64,000 nt of DNA. Source: Paragorgia papillata. Its lineage: Eukaryota; Cnidaria; Anthozoa; Scleralcyonacea; Coralliidae. The translations under genes and the position numbers were made by a program. The notes beneath the pieces are model-generated. The model saw only the letters and a program-made list of their open reading frames with translations. It was not told where the DNA came from and ran no database searches. Shown here one piece after another: positions 27,864 through 40,600 of this stretch. The number at the start of each line of letters is the position of its first letter. The stretch's first letter is position 1. Location of the stretch: assembly GCA_035771165.1 (NCBI GenBank), contig JAWNZC010000354.1, positions 855,001-919,000 on the forward strand, written 5' to 3'.

Positions 27864-29921
27864 ATGAAGTTCTTCCACAGAAAATCCACCTTAAAGTAAG
27901 TCGAATACATAGGATATTTTTTGGTGCTGTTTCGGTGTTTTTAAAATCCGTTTTTCTTGCAGATTTGAGTGGGAAACTGTATCGAGTGCATGGCACCGTC
28001 GTTACCCAAACCCATTTAGTAAACACGTGTTGAGTGAAGATGTTGTTAGTCGGTAAGAGAATATCTGCCTTCTTTTTGTCTTTAATGTTATCTACCTTAA
28101 ACTTTATGATTTCCAGTAGAGTTTTCGTTTTAAAAAGTACAAGTTTTAGTTGAAAACTTCGTGACTAGTCGAGTGACATGTAATTTTTAACATTTTATGT
28201 AAATTGTAAATAAATGACTCAATATGAAGAATTTTATTAAATAACCCATGTTTTACGATGTTAAAGATAAGACTGAGTGTTTATAGATTTAAAGTGTTGG
28301 ATTTTTTAATGGTACTTTTGCACTGTTGTTTTGATGTACGTAAGTATTATAGTATATAGTGGTTTTCCTCTTTGAACTTTGTCCTTGAACAGGTGAACGT
28401 GACTTTGTGCATGTCATACAAGGAAATGCCATTCAAAGTTGCTCGAGGCTAATAATAGATTTATATGCCAGTTGACACGAGGCGAGTGATCAGAGGGAGT
28501 GGGGTTATTCCTATATACCCCCAAGAATGCCAAGATATCTCGATGTGAGTTTATTTCAACATTTGAAAAGCATATACCACTATTTAGTATAAATACACAG
28601 GTGATTATAGAAAATCACGCACGCTGATTGGTCAAGCTACTTCGGACTAATTCTCGATAATCACCTACAGCGTTTATTCAAAATGGCCGCCAGCCAATTT
28701 GTCAATGCGACAGATGAGGAAATTAACAATTTCAAAGAAAATGTTGTTCCTAAAAGTAAAAAATTGTGTATTTGTACTAAAACAATTATTCACCCTAGGC
28801 TCAGTGAATATCAGTGAATAATAACCGAGACGAAGTCGAGGTGGTTATTCATCGATATTCACCTTGCCTTCGGTGAATATTTGTTAAATAATGTTTATTT
28901 ACATTACTGTATAATCTGTTATATTTTAGCTGCTTAGAAGGAGATGTTTTAAAAAGTAAAAGATTATTAGTTAAAACAAATGCTGCTCCAAGATGGTCTA
29001 AGAAAGTAAGTTTTTGATATTAGAAGTAATATATAATGTGTACAGCACTGATTGATAAGGGGGTATATTTTGTTGTTGCCAATGAATACAAATTATTTTG
29101 TATTTGTTTTTCAGATTGTGAGTGGTATCAATTCAGCATGTATTATTGAAGAATCTACAGTTGATCCAAAGAAAAAGATTATGACAACTTATACGCGAAA
29201 TATCTTTCTCACTTCACTAATGGTTGTTGAGGAAAAGTGTGTTTATTCTGTTAGCCCTACTAATAATCAATGGTAAGTTATTGGCACGATCTACAATATA
29301 AGGGCCGAGATCAACCAATTGCCACTACAGTAAAATATCTGATAGTTGTGTCTTGGCCATTTACATGTATTATATAAGACGCGTCTTATTTAAGTCACAA
29401 ACACACTTGTATAGGCCTGTATAAATGGTCAATTTGTTTGGGACCAAAGTAAGTCACAACTAAAATAAGAACAGGGTTGATTAAGCTAGTCCAAAATAAG
29501 TCGTGACTTACTAGAAATTGACCATTGATACGGGTGTATTCACAACTTAAATAGGACACGTCTTAATTAAGTTACGACTTATTTTCTCCATTTAAATGGC
29601 CCTATTCTCTTGTTTAGGACTGAATGTAAGAAAGATGCGTGGATTACTTCTAATGTTTTTGGATTAGCACGAGCCATTGAATCTTTTGGTGTGGAAAGAT
29701 ATAAAAAAAATATTGACAAGGTAAGCCTCGACATTAGCACTCAAAATTATTCTTTACCAACTATTTTTCAACTCACAAATTCTTTTGTTTTTTTATTTCT
29801 TTTTTCCATATAGGCTCGCCGAGGGCTAGAATATATTACAGAAAGGCTGTTTGTTCCAGATAGACATATTACAAGGCTGCCTTACTCAATACAAAGCACT
29901 AATGTTCCTACTGCTCAATGA
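27864..29921 (+). CDS. PRELID1: PRELID1-type PRELI/MSF1 domain protein
   Basis: Six exons: 27864-27895, 27963-28052, 28930-29005, 29115-29272, 29618-29720, 29814-29921, coding for 188 aa with TGA. The PRELI/MSF1 domain covers residues 1 to about 175: RRYPNPFSKHVLSEDVVSR, RRLLVKTN-like KRLLVKTNAAPRW, ACIIEESTVDP, LMVVEEKCVYSV and WITSNVFGLARAIESFG. YPNPxSKHVLxED and the spacing favour PRELID1 (yeast Ups1) over PRELID3/SLMO. In the family, the protein binds TRIAP1 in the mitochondrial intermembrane space and shuttles phosphatidic acid to the inner membrane for cardiolipin synthesis. It lacks the long C-terminal LEA-like tail of vertebrate PRELID1, ending shortly after the domain. A polyadenylation signal AATAAA is at 29985-29990. 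Confidence 0.93.
28053..28929. other. PRELID1 intron 2
   Basis: Contains imperfect foldback sequence around 28600-28870 (GTGATTATAGAAAATCACGC / TTCTCGATAATCACCTAC and CTCAGTGAATATCAGTG / ATATTCACCTTGCC). No coding evidence. Confidence 0.45.
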
Positions 29922-30175
29922 TTTTGAGAACAGTTGTCAGAATATAATATGTAAATATTTTTAGAGTTGTAAAATTTTATGTTAAATAAATTAGACAATA
30001 ATTGATATTATAAAAAATAATTACAAACAGTTTTATCAAATAAAAATGTTTGTTTTTCCCATTGTTGCCGTACTTTTATTACTGGCTAGTAGAGGTAAAA
30101 AATCTTTCTGCAGTTTGACCCAAAAAAGCAACCCTTTACATTTATTACAAGGCTGAAATATGAGCAGGAATTTAA

Positions 30176-30423
30176 AGGTGATTTACAGTCCGTTCTGCGC
30201 ATGTACGAAACTAATGTTTACATCTTTATTTACAAAAATAATACTAATACCTTATTCAAGAAATAGAAGAAATCTGGGGACATATCTTCACCGAATCGCT
30301 TGGTTTTCTGCCATGTTGTTCCTAACGGTTTACATTTTGCTGAGTACTTCATGTAATTATCTACGAATGTCATGTTTTGTGGCCCACATTGCGGTCATGC
30401 GCAGAACGGACTGTACGTCACCT
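30176..30423. mobile_element. TTAA-flanked foldback MITE
   Basis: A 248-bp element with termini AGGTGATTTACAGTCCGTTC and GAACGGACTGTACGTCACCT, flanked by TTAA at 30172-30175 and 30424-30427. TTAA duplication points to piggyBac- or Kolobok-type transposition. It lies between PRELID1 and CDC6. Confidence 0.85.
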
Positions 30424-30639
30424 TTAAAATAATTCCAGGAATTTGTAAAATGTATAAAATGTTAAGAATTCCATAAATGTAAGCTTGACTTCCAAGCTCA
30501 AATAGGTCCGTATTATCTGAAGGTTATGGATAAACTTGAAAAAAAAAAAACAAGCAAAAAATATTTATTGCTGCAGAAACGTCAATGTATATACGGTACT
30601 GTATATATAAACAGTATACAAATTGCAAAACTTACCCTC

Positions 30640-30848
30640 CCCTCCCAACACTGGTGATTTTGTAGGTGACGCTGTGAGCTCGGTTGTGATTGGTCGATCT
30701 GCTCGAATTCGCGGGATTTTCGTAAATTATGCGCGGAAAAAAGCCATTTGAATGCGAACGTGGTGTGCTTCAGTTGGTATCAGCTTAGTTTCACTCGCTT
30801 TGGGCTTCGTTTGGCGATTTTTTATCTGAGACTCTTCAAGCCTAGATC
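30640..30848 (+). promoter_or_regulatory. CDC6 promoter: inverted CCAAT box and two E2F-like sites
   Basis: ATTGG (inverted CCAAT) at 30689-30693, GCGGGATTTT at 30711-30720 and GCGCGGAAAA at 30731-30740. The last is, on the minus strand, TTTTCCGCGC, a canonical E2F site; the middle one is a weaker AAAATCCCGC. They lie about 110-160 bp before the ATG. Vertebrate CDC6 promoters are also driven by E2F with NF-Y nearby (established knowledge), so the arrangement fits G1/S-specific expression. Factor binding is inferred. Confidence 0.65.
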
Positions 30849-31644
30849 ATGGTAAAGACAAGGAGCCAGCAGAAGATTGCTTTCCATCGTCGAAAGACGA
30901 AATCTCGAAGCAAATCGGACTTCAACAGTGATCAGGTGTCGGACAAGGCGATATCTTGTTGTATGTCGATATCTTGTCGAGAGAAGACGAGAGGTAGGTG
31001 CAATCGAAGAGCGATCGGCTGTGAAATCTAGTCGAGGGAGCTTTCATACAATCGAAGAATAACTGTTAGGGTTTGTTGGGAGAAATGTACAAATAGATTT
31101 AGCGTGAGATCGGAGTGTAATTTGAGGCGAGACTTCATCAGTACAATGTGAAGTCATGACTCGCACGCTTTATAGGCCATTTTTATAGTTAAGCAAAGAT
31201 ATTGAACTTTCGTTGATAACGATGAAACGTTTCTCCTACTTTAGACGTTGAATCGTTCGAGCAAAGACTCGGTGTGGACACTTCACCAGCCAAGAAAAAG
31301 AAAGTAAACAGCGAAGCTTCTAGTCGAAGCGACTCGTACCAGAGCTCCGACGTGGAGAAAGAAAATACGTTGACACAAAGGACTCGAAGATTTTTGACTT
31401 ACGAAGAAAACGAAGGTAATTTGATTTATAAATGAAGTTCGTTATAAACACTGGGTAGAAAGTGTGATCTTTAAACTTTAATATAGGCTTCAAATTTTGG
31501 GCCTTTAATTTCTCGCGGGAAACTGGCCATGGTGTTCGATTATTTTAATATTTGTGCATAGACTGGCAGAAATCTCAAGAACTTAACTGTATTAAACGCG
31601 AATGAGAATACTTTAATTATTTCAGAAATGCACTGGAGTCACCA

Positions 31645-31676
<32 letters not shown>

Positions 31677-34600
31677 TTTTTTGGGTGGGGGGGGGGGGGG
31701 GGGGGGGTGAGAGGTAGTTCACTGATCTCAAAATAACAGTGGGGTACATGGGACTGGAAAATTTTTTAAATGCATCAACAGTAGCAACCCCACCCTACCT
31801 TATAAATTTCCAGTGGCAGAAATTGTGCTGAGGCTAATTTCCCCACCTCCATGGCAAATACCGGTAGTCAATTTGTTGGAAATATTCATAAAAAAAACCA
31901 GTCAAAATCCAATGTTTTTTGTGCTATTGTCAGATATTTGCGAGGCTTTTCCACAGGTTCAAGTGTACCATACTCAATGACTGTACTTCAATGCAATGTA
32001 CTGTAGTTCAACTCGATTTACTGTACTCTCTGCTCTCCTAATTTATACACCAGCATTTACATGTACATTTATTTACAAGATGACCAAGTTTTGGCAGTTG
32101 TCGCTAGAGAATCAAGATGTAAATCTGATGTGGTGAAGAGATCTACCAAGCCATCATGCCCGAAGGCATCATCGTCCCCTCTAACTGCAAATCATACCCC
32201 AAGAAAAGGTCATGATGATGATGATGAAAAATTGGACACTGTTTTCATTAGTCCTAGTCCCTTAAAATATACATCAACTCGGGATTGCACGTCAGGTAAA
32301 TAAAAAATTGATACCAAAGATTATAATTATGTACGGTATACTCAATTACTCAATATGTATATACATGTAACTTTGATACGTACATTCCTCAAATATAGGG
32401 AAAAAGTTGTCATTTAGTAGAAGTACTTCAAGCATAACCCAAAGTGAGAAAAGAAGACATTCCAGTGGATCTGATAAAGAAAGAGAATCATTGCCTCACA
32501 GACTACTAAACAAAAGAAAGTTCAATGGTAAGGTTAGAGAAAAGTAGAGTATACATATACAGTGTGTGTAATCTGTGAGGGTGTGAATGTTTCAAGTTAG
32601 TGACTGCTAGTTACATGTAAGTACAGTACATACAGAGACTTATTTCTTGCCCACTGGATATAATTTTTTTGTCCTTCCTGTCAAAAATGACCAGCATCAA
32701 ATTGTGCCTGTCATAAAACAAAATGTACGTGTCATGAAACAAGAAAAAATATGAAATTTGGCAACATCACTTTTTTTTTTAATTAAAATTAATTTGCATG
32801 AGCTTCTGAAAATCGTAATGCAATTATGTAAACAAGAATACATTCACTTTCAAGAAACGCGATTGATTCGACACAAATAATAGTCAATTTTGCAATAAAA
32901 ATTGACAATGATCTTTACCAAAAAACATACCGGACAAAATGACCGACCCAATCAAATTTGTAACTGTCATTAAACCCTAGAAATGACAAATTTGGACCAG
33001 ACAATGTCCATGACCAGACACTACTATCCAGGCTTATTGCCACTCATAATATCACTGTATATACTACAGTAACTGTATAATATACATTTCATAAACTGCT
33101 TGGGAAGCACAATAACTAATTACAAGTTCTAACCAAGATTTTAACATTTTAGGAAAAAGACCTCACTCAACAAACAGCACTCCACTGTTAACTGATGGTG
33201 AAAAATGTCCTCCACGTTCTGGCTTGGAAAACATGATACCCAATAGACAACTTCTATGTGTAGGAACGCAAGATGGTATGTCAACTGGTTGACTCTCTCC
33301 TTCATTTTGTCATACTTAGTCCATTAAATAACATTATTATTTAGATTTATTATAATGGCAGGTTATTTTACTCTAACACCAAACAAGGGGAAACCCCAGC
33401 AATGGCTTACAGTAATATTTCCATATTTTCTGTGTGTGTTTTTTTCTTACTGAAAAATGTTGTACTGATTATCAGTGGTGCATCTAGGAGGGCTGCCAAG
33501 AGAAATTGTGGGGCCTGGGGGCAGTTATCATTTTGGGGCCTCTGATGACATCACATGGGTTGATTTTATTTATTTTTTTTTGGGGGGGGGAGCCTGATGA
33601 TGTCACATGTCGTAGGTGTTCTCAATTGGTTCCCTGGGTTGGCTAAAAATGAAGTTAGTGTTACTGTTCTTTACTCTCTCTGGGCCTCATGTTTCTTACA
33701 TCAAAAACTCAAATCTCCAAAATATTAAGGGGCCCGTAGTTCCCCCTTCTCGGTGGCCTGTGCCGAAATGGGTACCATTTTGGGAAGTCTGGGGCCACGG
33801 TCTCCTAGTTTGTGGGAGGGAAATGTCATAGAGGCATACTGTAATTATAATACTTAAGGCTTGCTTTTCAGGTCATTTGTACAGGGAGGCCAAGCATGTA
33901 CTTCATTCATCGATACCAGAAAGTCTTCTTTGCCGTGAAGCTGAAACCAAACAAATTGCCACTTTCCTGAGAACTCATTTAGTTCATAAGCAACCAGGTA
34001 GCCTTTACATATCAGGAGCCCCTGGAACAGGAAAGACAGCCTGCTTAACACACATATTAGAAAAATTACAGGTAAATACTGTACCACATCAGTCACAACC
34101 ATGTACTAGCTACCATGCCTGGTCGTTTGACGCGCTTAATCACTTTCCCTGAGTGAGGCATATATAACGTCTTATAACGTAGCGTAATGTCTAACAACCT
34201 AGCTCAACGTCTTTCAATATAGTGGAACGTTTTGTATAGTGGCCTATAGTGCAGTGGAACGTGTTATAACACAGCGGGACGTCTTAGAATGTAGCGCAAT
34301 CAGTCTTACAATGTTGTGTAATGTCTTACAGCGTACCGTAATGTCTTACAATGTAGTGTAATGCCCTGTAACGAAGCATAACGTCTTACAATGTGTTGCA
34401 GCGTAGCGTAACGTCCTATAATGCAACGAAACGTCTTACAACGTAACGTCTTGCAACGCAGCGTAAGGTCTTGAAACCCTGCGTAAGGTCTTGAAACCCA
34501 GCGTAACGTCTTGCAACGCAGCGTACAACGTAAGCGCCATATCTTATGACGGTTCGTAATGGAACGTCTTATATAGCCCACAGGAGCCCATCTTGCCAAA

Positions 34601-37600
34601 AAGCGCGTGGGCACCCTGTGACGGACTCGAAAGAACGTTTTTTTAAATCCCCTGCTACAGTCCCCCGCCGCTTGTCTTTCGAGTCCACCACAGGTGACGA
34701 ATTGCCAAGATGGGCTCCCTGTGTATAGCCTAATGCAATGTCTGGTTTTAGTAACACATAGTTTTTGTCATCGCGCGCCTGAAGGTGAGGTAATACGGGC
34801 AACATTTTTCTTCAACTTTCAATGCAATTTTCGGTTGCGTTGCAAGTTGAAAAGCGTTGTTGCACGTATTACTACCCACATTAAACATTGTCACGCATGC
34901 AACAATGATCTGGTGGGAATACGTGCAACAACCCCTTTCAACTTGCAGCGCAACAAAATTGCGTTGCAAGTTGAAGAAAAATATTGCCCATATTACCTCA
35001 CCTTGACTCTCATATGGCCAGCGATGTAAGAAATCATATTGGCATGCCTGCTTAGAAAAGAGCAATTATAAACTAAACCAATTATTATCGTTGTATTTAT
35101 CGGTGTAGAAGAATGGCTTGGAATGTCAAGTTCAGTTTATCAACTGCATGAACATAAGCAAGTCTCATCGCATTTATTCCAAAATCACAGAAGAACTCAC
35201 TGGCTGGGATAAACTGACGAACAAAGAAGCTCAGAGATTCTTGGAGAAAAAGTTCACTTCAAAAGGCTCTCCAATGTAAGTTCAAATGTTTGAATGTTTG
35301 AAAATTGTGGCTAATTCCTGAGTAATATATTGGTCATATATGACTCCTACAGTATTTGTACACTCAGTTGCTGAGTTTCCGAAAATAAGCCTAGTATCAT
35401 ACTTTTTCTAAAAGGACTTTTTGGGTTAACATTTGAAAGGGCTGATGAAGCAATAATGCATGATTGAGAGAAATTTAGCATTTTAAAAATAGTTGTTTTT
35501 AGTAAGTCTTTTTGTGTTTCTTATATTTAAATGAACCATGGGCATGGACTTGTTTTTAACCCCTTCTTGCGCATCGTTGTTGTCGAACAAGTTTATTGAT
35601 TTAATTAATTTGATTTAATTAGTTACCACGAAATTACAAGAGTATAAAGAAAAGATAAATTACAATAGTATATAAAGAGAAACACGTGGCGAGGGAACCC
35701 AGATAGAAACCATAGGACTTATCGTGGTATGGGTTACCTCGTCAAATTGAACAAATATGGATAGAAATTTATCTTTTTACTTTGTCTAGATAGATAGTTT
35801 AATAATTCTAAAAAAATTACAGCCAAAACTGAGCTGAATTAGATTAAGAATTTACAATGACATGCAATATATGTATCAAAAACTAATAATATACTGAACT
35901 AATTATAACTAAGACAAAAATTATATACAATTACTATAAAAAAAGCTTTTCTGAAGTCTATTGGTTTTACAAACAGGGACATGATATTTACGTGTATTTC
36001 TGAGCTTGAAATTACATTTATTTAACTTCGGTAAAAATTTATGTAATTTATGTTCTGGGTTTTTACTAATTTCCTGAAAAACTTTAGTTGACTGTGACTG
36101 TCTACGATTATACGCTGTTTCTAAATTTGCAAGTTTAAGCTAAATTTGTCTAACGCCAGATGATTTTACTCGTCAAGGGGAGAAGTTTCGGAAAGCTATG
36201 CGTGAAAGGGCCTGTTCAAGTCTGAATTAAACTTATTGATTAGCACTTTGCGAGACTTAAGAGGGCTTTCATTTACACGGTTAGACCGGCCGTCAGTCCG
36301 GTTAAATGGAACACGATTCGTTTGAGGCCTGGGATGGTCTGACTGGAAAATTTGGTCCTAATCAAAAGCAAGTCCATTCTGGCCGGACTGATCGGTCTAA
36401 CCTTGTCAATTGGAAAGCGTCCTAAGTACTTTCTGGCAGCTGATTTTTTAGCGTGTTTTGCAGAGTTCTGGTCTTGGATGAAATTGATCAACTTGAAAGC
36501 AAAAACCAAGATGTTCTTTATACGATGTTTGAGTGGCCATCACTTCCATCTTCACGATTAATTCTAATCGGTAGGTTGTAATAACGGACTATAGCTTATA
36601 CGGTACAATATTAATTCAACTCATCTTAACCCAAAAAATAAATTCCCAACGCAGTCAGGTGAAGAATCAGACATAGCTTAACGCTACTCTCACTGGCTTA
36701 AAAGTTTTTTGAACGTAGCTTAAAAATTTACTGTTCATGCGGTCTATTGCCGTAAGCCTATTTGCATCTTGTCGATAGATAACATCATCAATGGTGCTGT
36801 GAGAGTATAAATATGGGACCTGTCTTCACAACGATCACCCCTGATGAAGACACTAGATCGGAGTGTCGAAACGGCGTTGGGGCATGAACAGTAACTTTTT
36901 AACCTACGTTCAAAAAATAACGTTAAACTATGTCTCATTTCAATCCAGTGGTCTTTATATTTGATGATGATAATCCTCAAAGGACCTATATCTAGGGAAA
37001 TAATTCACCATGATCATAACACTGTGTGTTCACTTCCCACTTTAGGAATTGCCAATGCTTTAGACTTAACTGATAGAGTTCTCCCAAGGCTGCAACTGAG
37101 AACAGAATGTAAGTTTAATGCAGTAGGTAATTATATAGGATAGTGAAGTTTAACTATGGATGTATTTTTAAGGAACTAGTGCAGTTGCCTAGTTTGTTGT
37201 TTTTTCTCTTTTTTTGAATGGATTATGTTGACTTCTCCTTTGCAAATATAGGTAAACCAAAGTTATTGCACTTCTCACCTTACTCGAAAGATCAAATTGT
37301 GAAAATACTTACTGCCAGATTAAGCGAGGTATAATGTTATGTTGTGCTACTTTAACCCATTCCTGCCTGCATGAGCCGGCCAAAAACAGCCTCTTATTAT
37401 TTCAAGCAATTTTGGCAGGTTAGCTGTGATGAACGATTTCATCATATGTCCGAGATCAAAGTGGCCTTTTTGAGAAACATGCCTCATGTCCGTTTGAGGC
37501 GCGCGCCGCTCCTTGTCATGCGCCTTGAGTCAATGGGATGCGCATTTTGCCACGCGCCTCGTTTGGAGAAAATGTTCAAAAAACCTTCCTTGAGCGAAGC

Positions 37601-40600
37601 GTAATGTCTAATAACGCACTGTACTGTAACGTCTTGCAACATAGAGGAACGTTTTATAGCCTAACGGAACGCCGTGACAACGTCCGTAGCGCAATGTCTT
37701 ATGTTGTATCCTAACGTCTTATATCGTAGCGTAATGTCTAAGGGGCCGTTTACATGAATCCGGATTGAGTTTCAATTTCCGGATTGAAAAGCGAAGTCAA
37801 TCCGTGTTTACATGGGAATTGGGTTTCTGGATTGAAATCCGCCTGAAATCTGAAATCCGTAAATATTTGAAAACACGCATGCATTGTTTGTTCTAGTCCT
37901 CTCTGTCACGTTTTTCATTCCGGAATGAAACTCGCACCGCCTTTACATGAATCCGGAACGAAATTTCAATCCGGAATGAGATTTCAATCCGGAATGAGAA
38001 CCGGATTGAACTCAATCCGGAATGAGCTAATCTCAATCCGGATTCATGTAAACAGATAAAGGGGTTTGGTCAGAAGCGGAATGAGTTCAATCCGGATTCA
38101 TGTAAACAGATAAAGGGGTTTGGTCAGAAGCGGAATGATTTAAATCCGGATTGAGTTCAATACGGATTCATGTAAACGGCCCCTAACAACGTAGCGCAAC
38201 ATATTGCAACGTAGCGGAACATCTTGCAACGTAGGGCAACATCTTGCAACGTAGCGCAACATCTCGCAACGTAGCGGAACATTTTATAGTGTCGCAACAT
38301 CAAACGACATAACGGAACGTTTTGTAGCGTAGCGGAACGTGTTATAACTTAACCTGCAATCATGTAGTCAGTTTCTCGTCGCGCGAATCGCGCACTTTAT
38401 ACTTTAATAACATGGCGAGCAATGTCTTGACTGCGTCTCTATGGGCGCTTTCCAATTGACAAGGTTAGACCGATCAGTCCGGCCAGAATGGACTTGCTTT
38501 TGATTAGGACCAAATTTTCCAGTCAGACCATCCCAGCTAGGTCTCAAACGAATCGTGTTCCATTTAACCGGACTGACCGGTCTAACCCTGTAAATGGAAA
38601 GCCCCACTAAGATTAACTAAGAAATCATATGACCAGACCTGCAGTTTCAGACAAAATTGTGCGACAACTCATATTCATGTTGTCATTATTTACTTAACTA
38701 GGTTGAAGGATCTAGTGTAGTTGACATAAGTGCAGTTCAATTCTGTGCTCGTAAAATTGCCGCTGTTTCTGGTGACATGCGCAAAGCACTGGATATTTGT
38801 AGAAGAGCAGTTGAAGTGGTTGAGACTGAAGTCAAAAGACAACAAATCTTAAAACCTATCGATACAAGTAAGTAAACCAGAAAAAGATTATCGTAATGTT
38901 TCTCTTGGTGGACGTGAAAAAGTTTTGGACCACGAGACCATTAATTAATACCAGAAAATTTTGATTTTCTGGAAAATATTTGAGTACCCCATTTACCAGA
39001 AAGAGAAAGGGGTAAAATATTAAAACAAAGTAAAGTTGGTAAAACTACTTGTTTAACCGAGAGTGCGGTCATTGTAGGATAATATTATTTCGGAGCCTTG
39101 ACATTTTCGGACGGGCGAGCGAGGTCTGTACAAAAAAGACCGAAGTCTGATATTCGTTCCGTAATGACCAAGCAAGCAGTTGACAAAATTTTGAGAACAT
39201 GATATCACTATTCTAAAATTAACTGTGTCTTCCCCCTTAAGATAAAAATAATTGGGGGGAAATACTGAGAAAGATAGAACGTTAAGAGGTTTTAAAATAT
39301 GCTACTAATAGCTCAATGTTGCATCTCTCTTTAGCTGCCTCGCCTAAGAAAGCAGTCGTGAAAAAAGTGACCATTGCACATGTGTCTAGAGTAATCTCCG
39401 AAGTTTATGGTTCAAGAATTGTGAATTCCAGTGGTGGCGAACAACCAACAATTCCTTTACAACAGAAACTGCTCATTTGCACTATACTTCTAATGCAGAA
39501 AGAGAGTAAGCTCCGAGAAATTCCAGTGGGACAGGTAATTGTCTAAACTTTAATCATAGTACGAGATATCTTATAAGTTCATCGGCATAACATTTTTGGA
39601 GAATGCCCTTGTTTAAAATTCAACATAAAATTTATCGAAAACGGTAAGCGTGTTTCTAACACAAAATAAAACCACTCATTCGTTTGTTGTTCCTGGATAA
39701 ATTGTTGAGTTTTTGAAGTAATGTTTCATAAGACATGAACGGGAGTTAGCACGTACTGCGAATGTTTTGAAGAGCTTCAAAAACGACCAATTTTGTAAGT
39801 TCATTAGCGTAGTAATTTTGAAAAACAGCGTTGTCTAACCCCGAGAAAATCACAGCTAAAGTTTATGTGAACCGGAGGGTTTTTTATCGGGTATATAAAA
39901 CCACGGACATGGTACTGATTTTGATTTTATCATGCATTATTGAGTTTTTGAGATATATTTTGTGTTGGTTGGGACATTTGCGCTTTGTCAAGTAATAAAT
40001 GTTATTCTATTTGGGTTTTTCAGCTTCATGAAACATACTGTAGCATATGTAAAAAGAAGCAAGTCTCTCAAATCAGTCAAGAAGATTGTCTAGCACTGTG
40101 TAATTTGCTCGAAACTAGAGGAATTATCTCCATGAAGCGAGCAAAGGAAACCAGGATGGCCAAGGTAATGAATAGTCTGTTTCTCAAAACTTAAGGATCG
40201 TTATTGTCAACAAAATGGTCGTCATTGCTGTCAACAAAAGGGTCGTCGTTGCTGTCAACAAAAGGGTTATTGTTGTTGTCAACAAAAGGATCGTTGTTGT
40301 TGTCAACAAAAGGGTTATTGTTGTTGTCAACAAAAGGATCGTTGTTGTCAACAAAAGGGTCGTTGTTGTCAACAAAAGCATCATTGTTGTTGTCAACAAA
40401 AGGATCATTGTTGTTGTCAACAAAAGGGTTATTGTTGTTGTCAACAAAAGGATCATTGTTGTTGACAACAAAAGGATCATTGTTGTTGTCAACAAAATGG
40501 TCGTTGTTGTTGTCAATAAAAGGGTTATTGTTGTTGTCAACAAAAGGGTTATTGTTGTTGTCAACAAAAGGATCATTGTTGTTGTCAACAAAAGGGTTAT

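Noticed and set aside
33473..33600. Possible hAT element starting CAGTGGTGCATCTAG
   Set aside because: No right terminus or target duplication could be identified.
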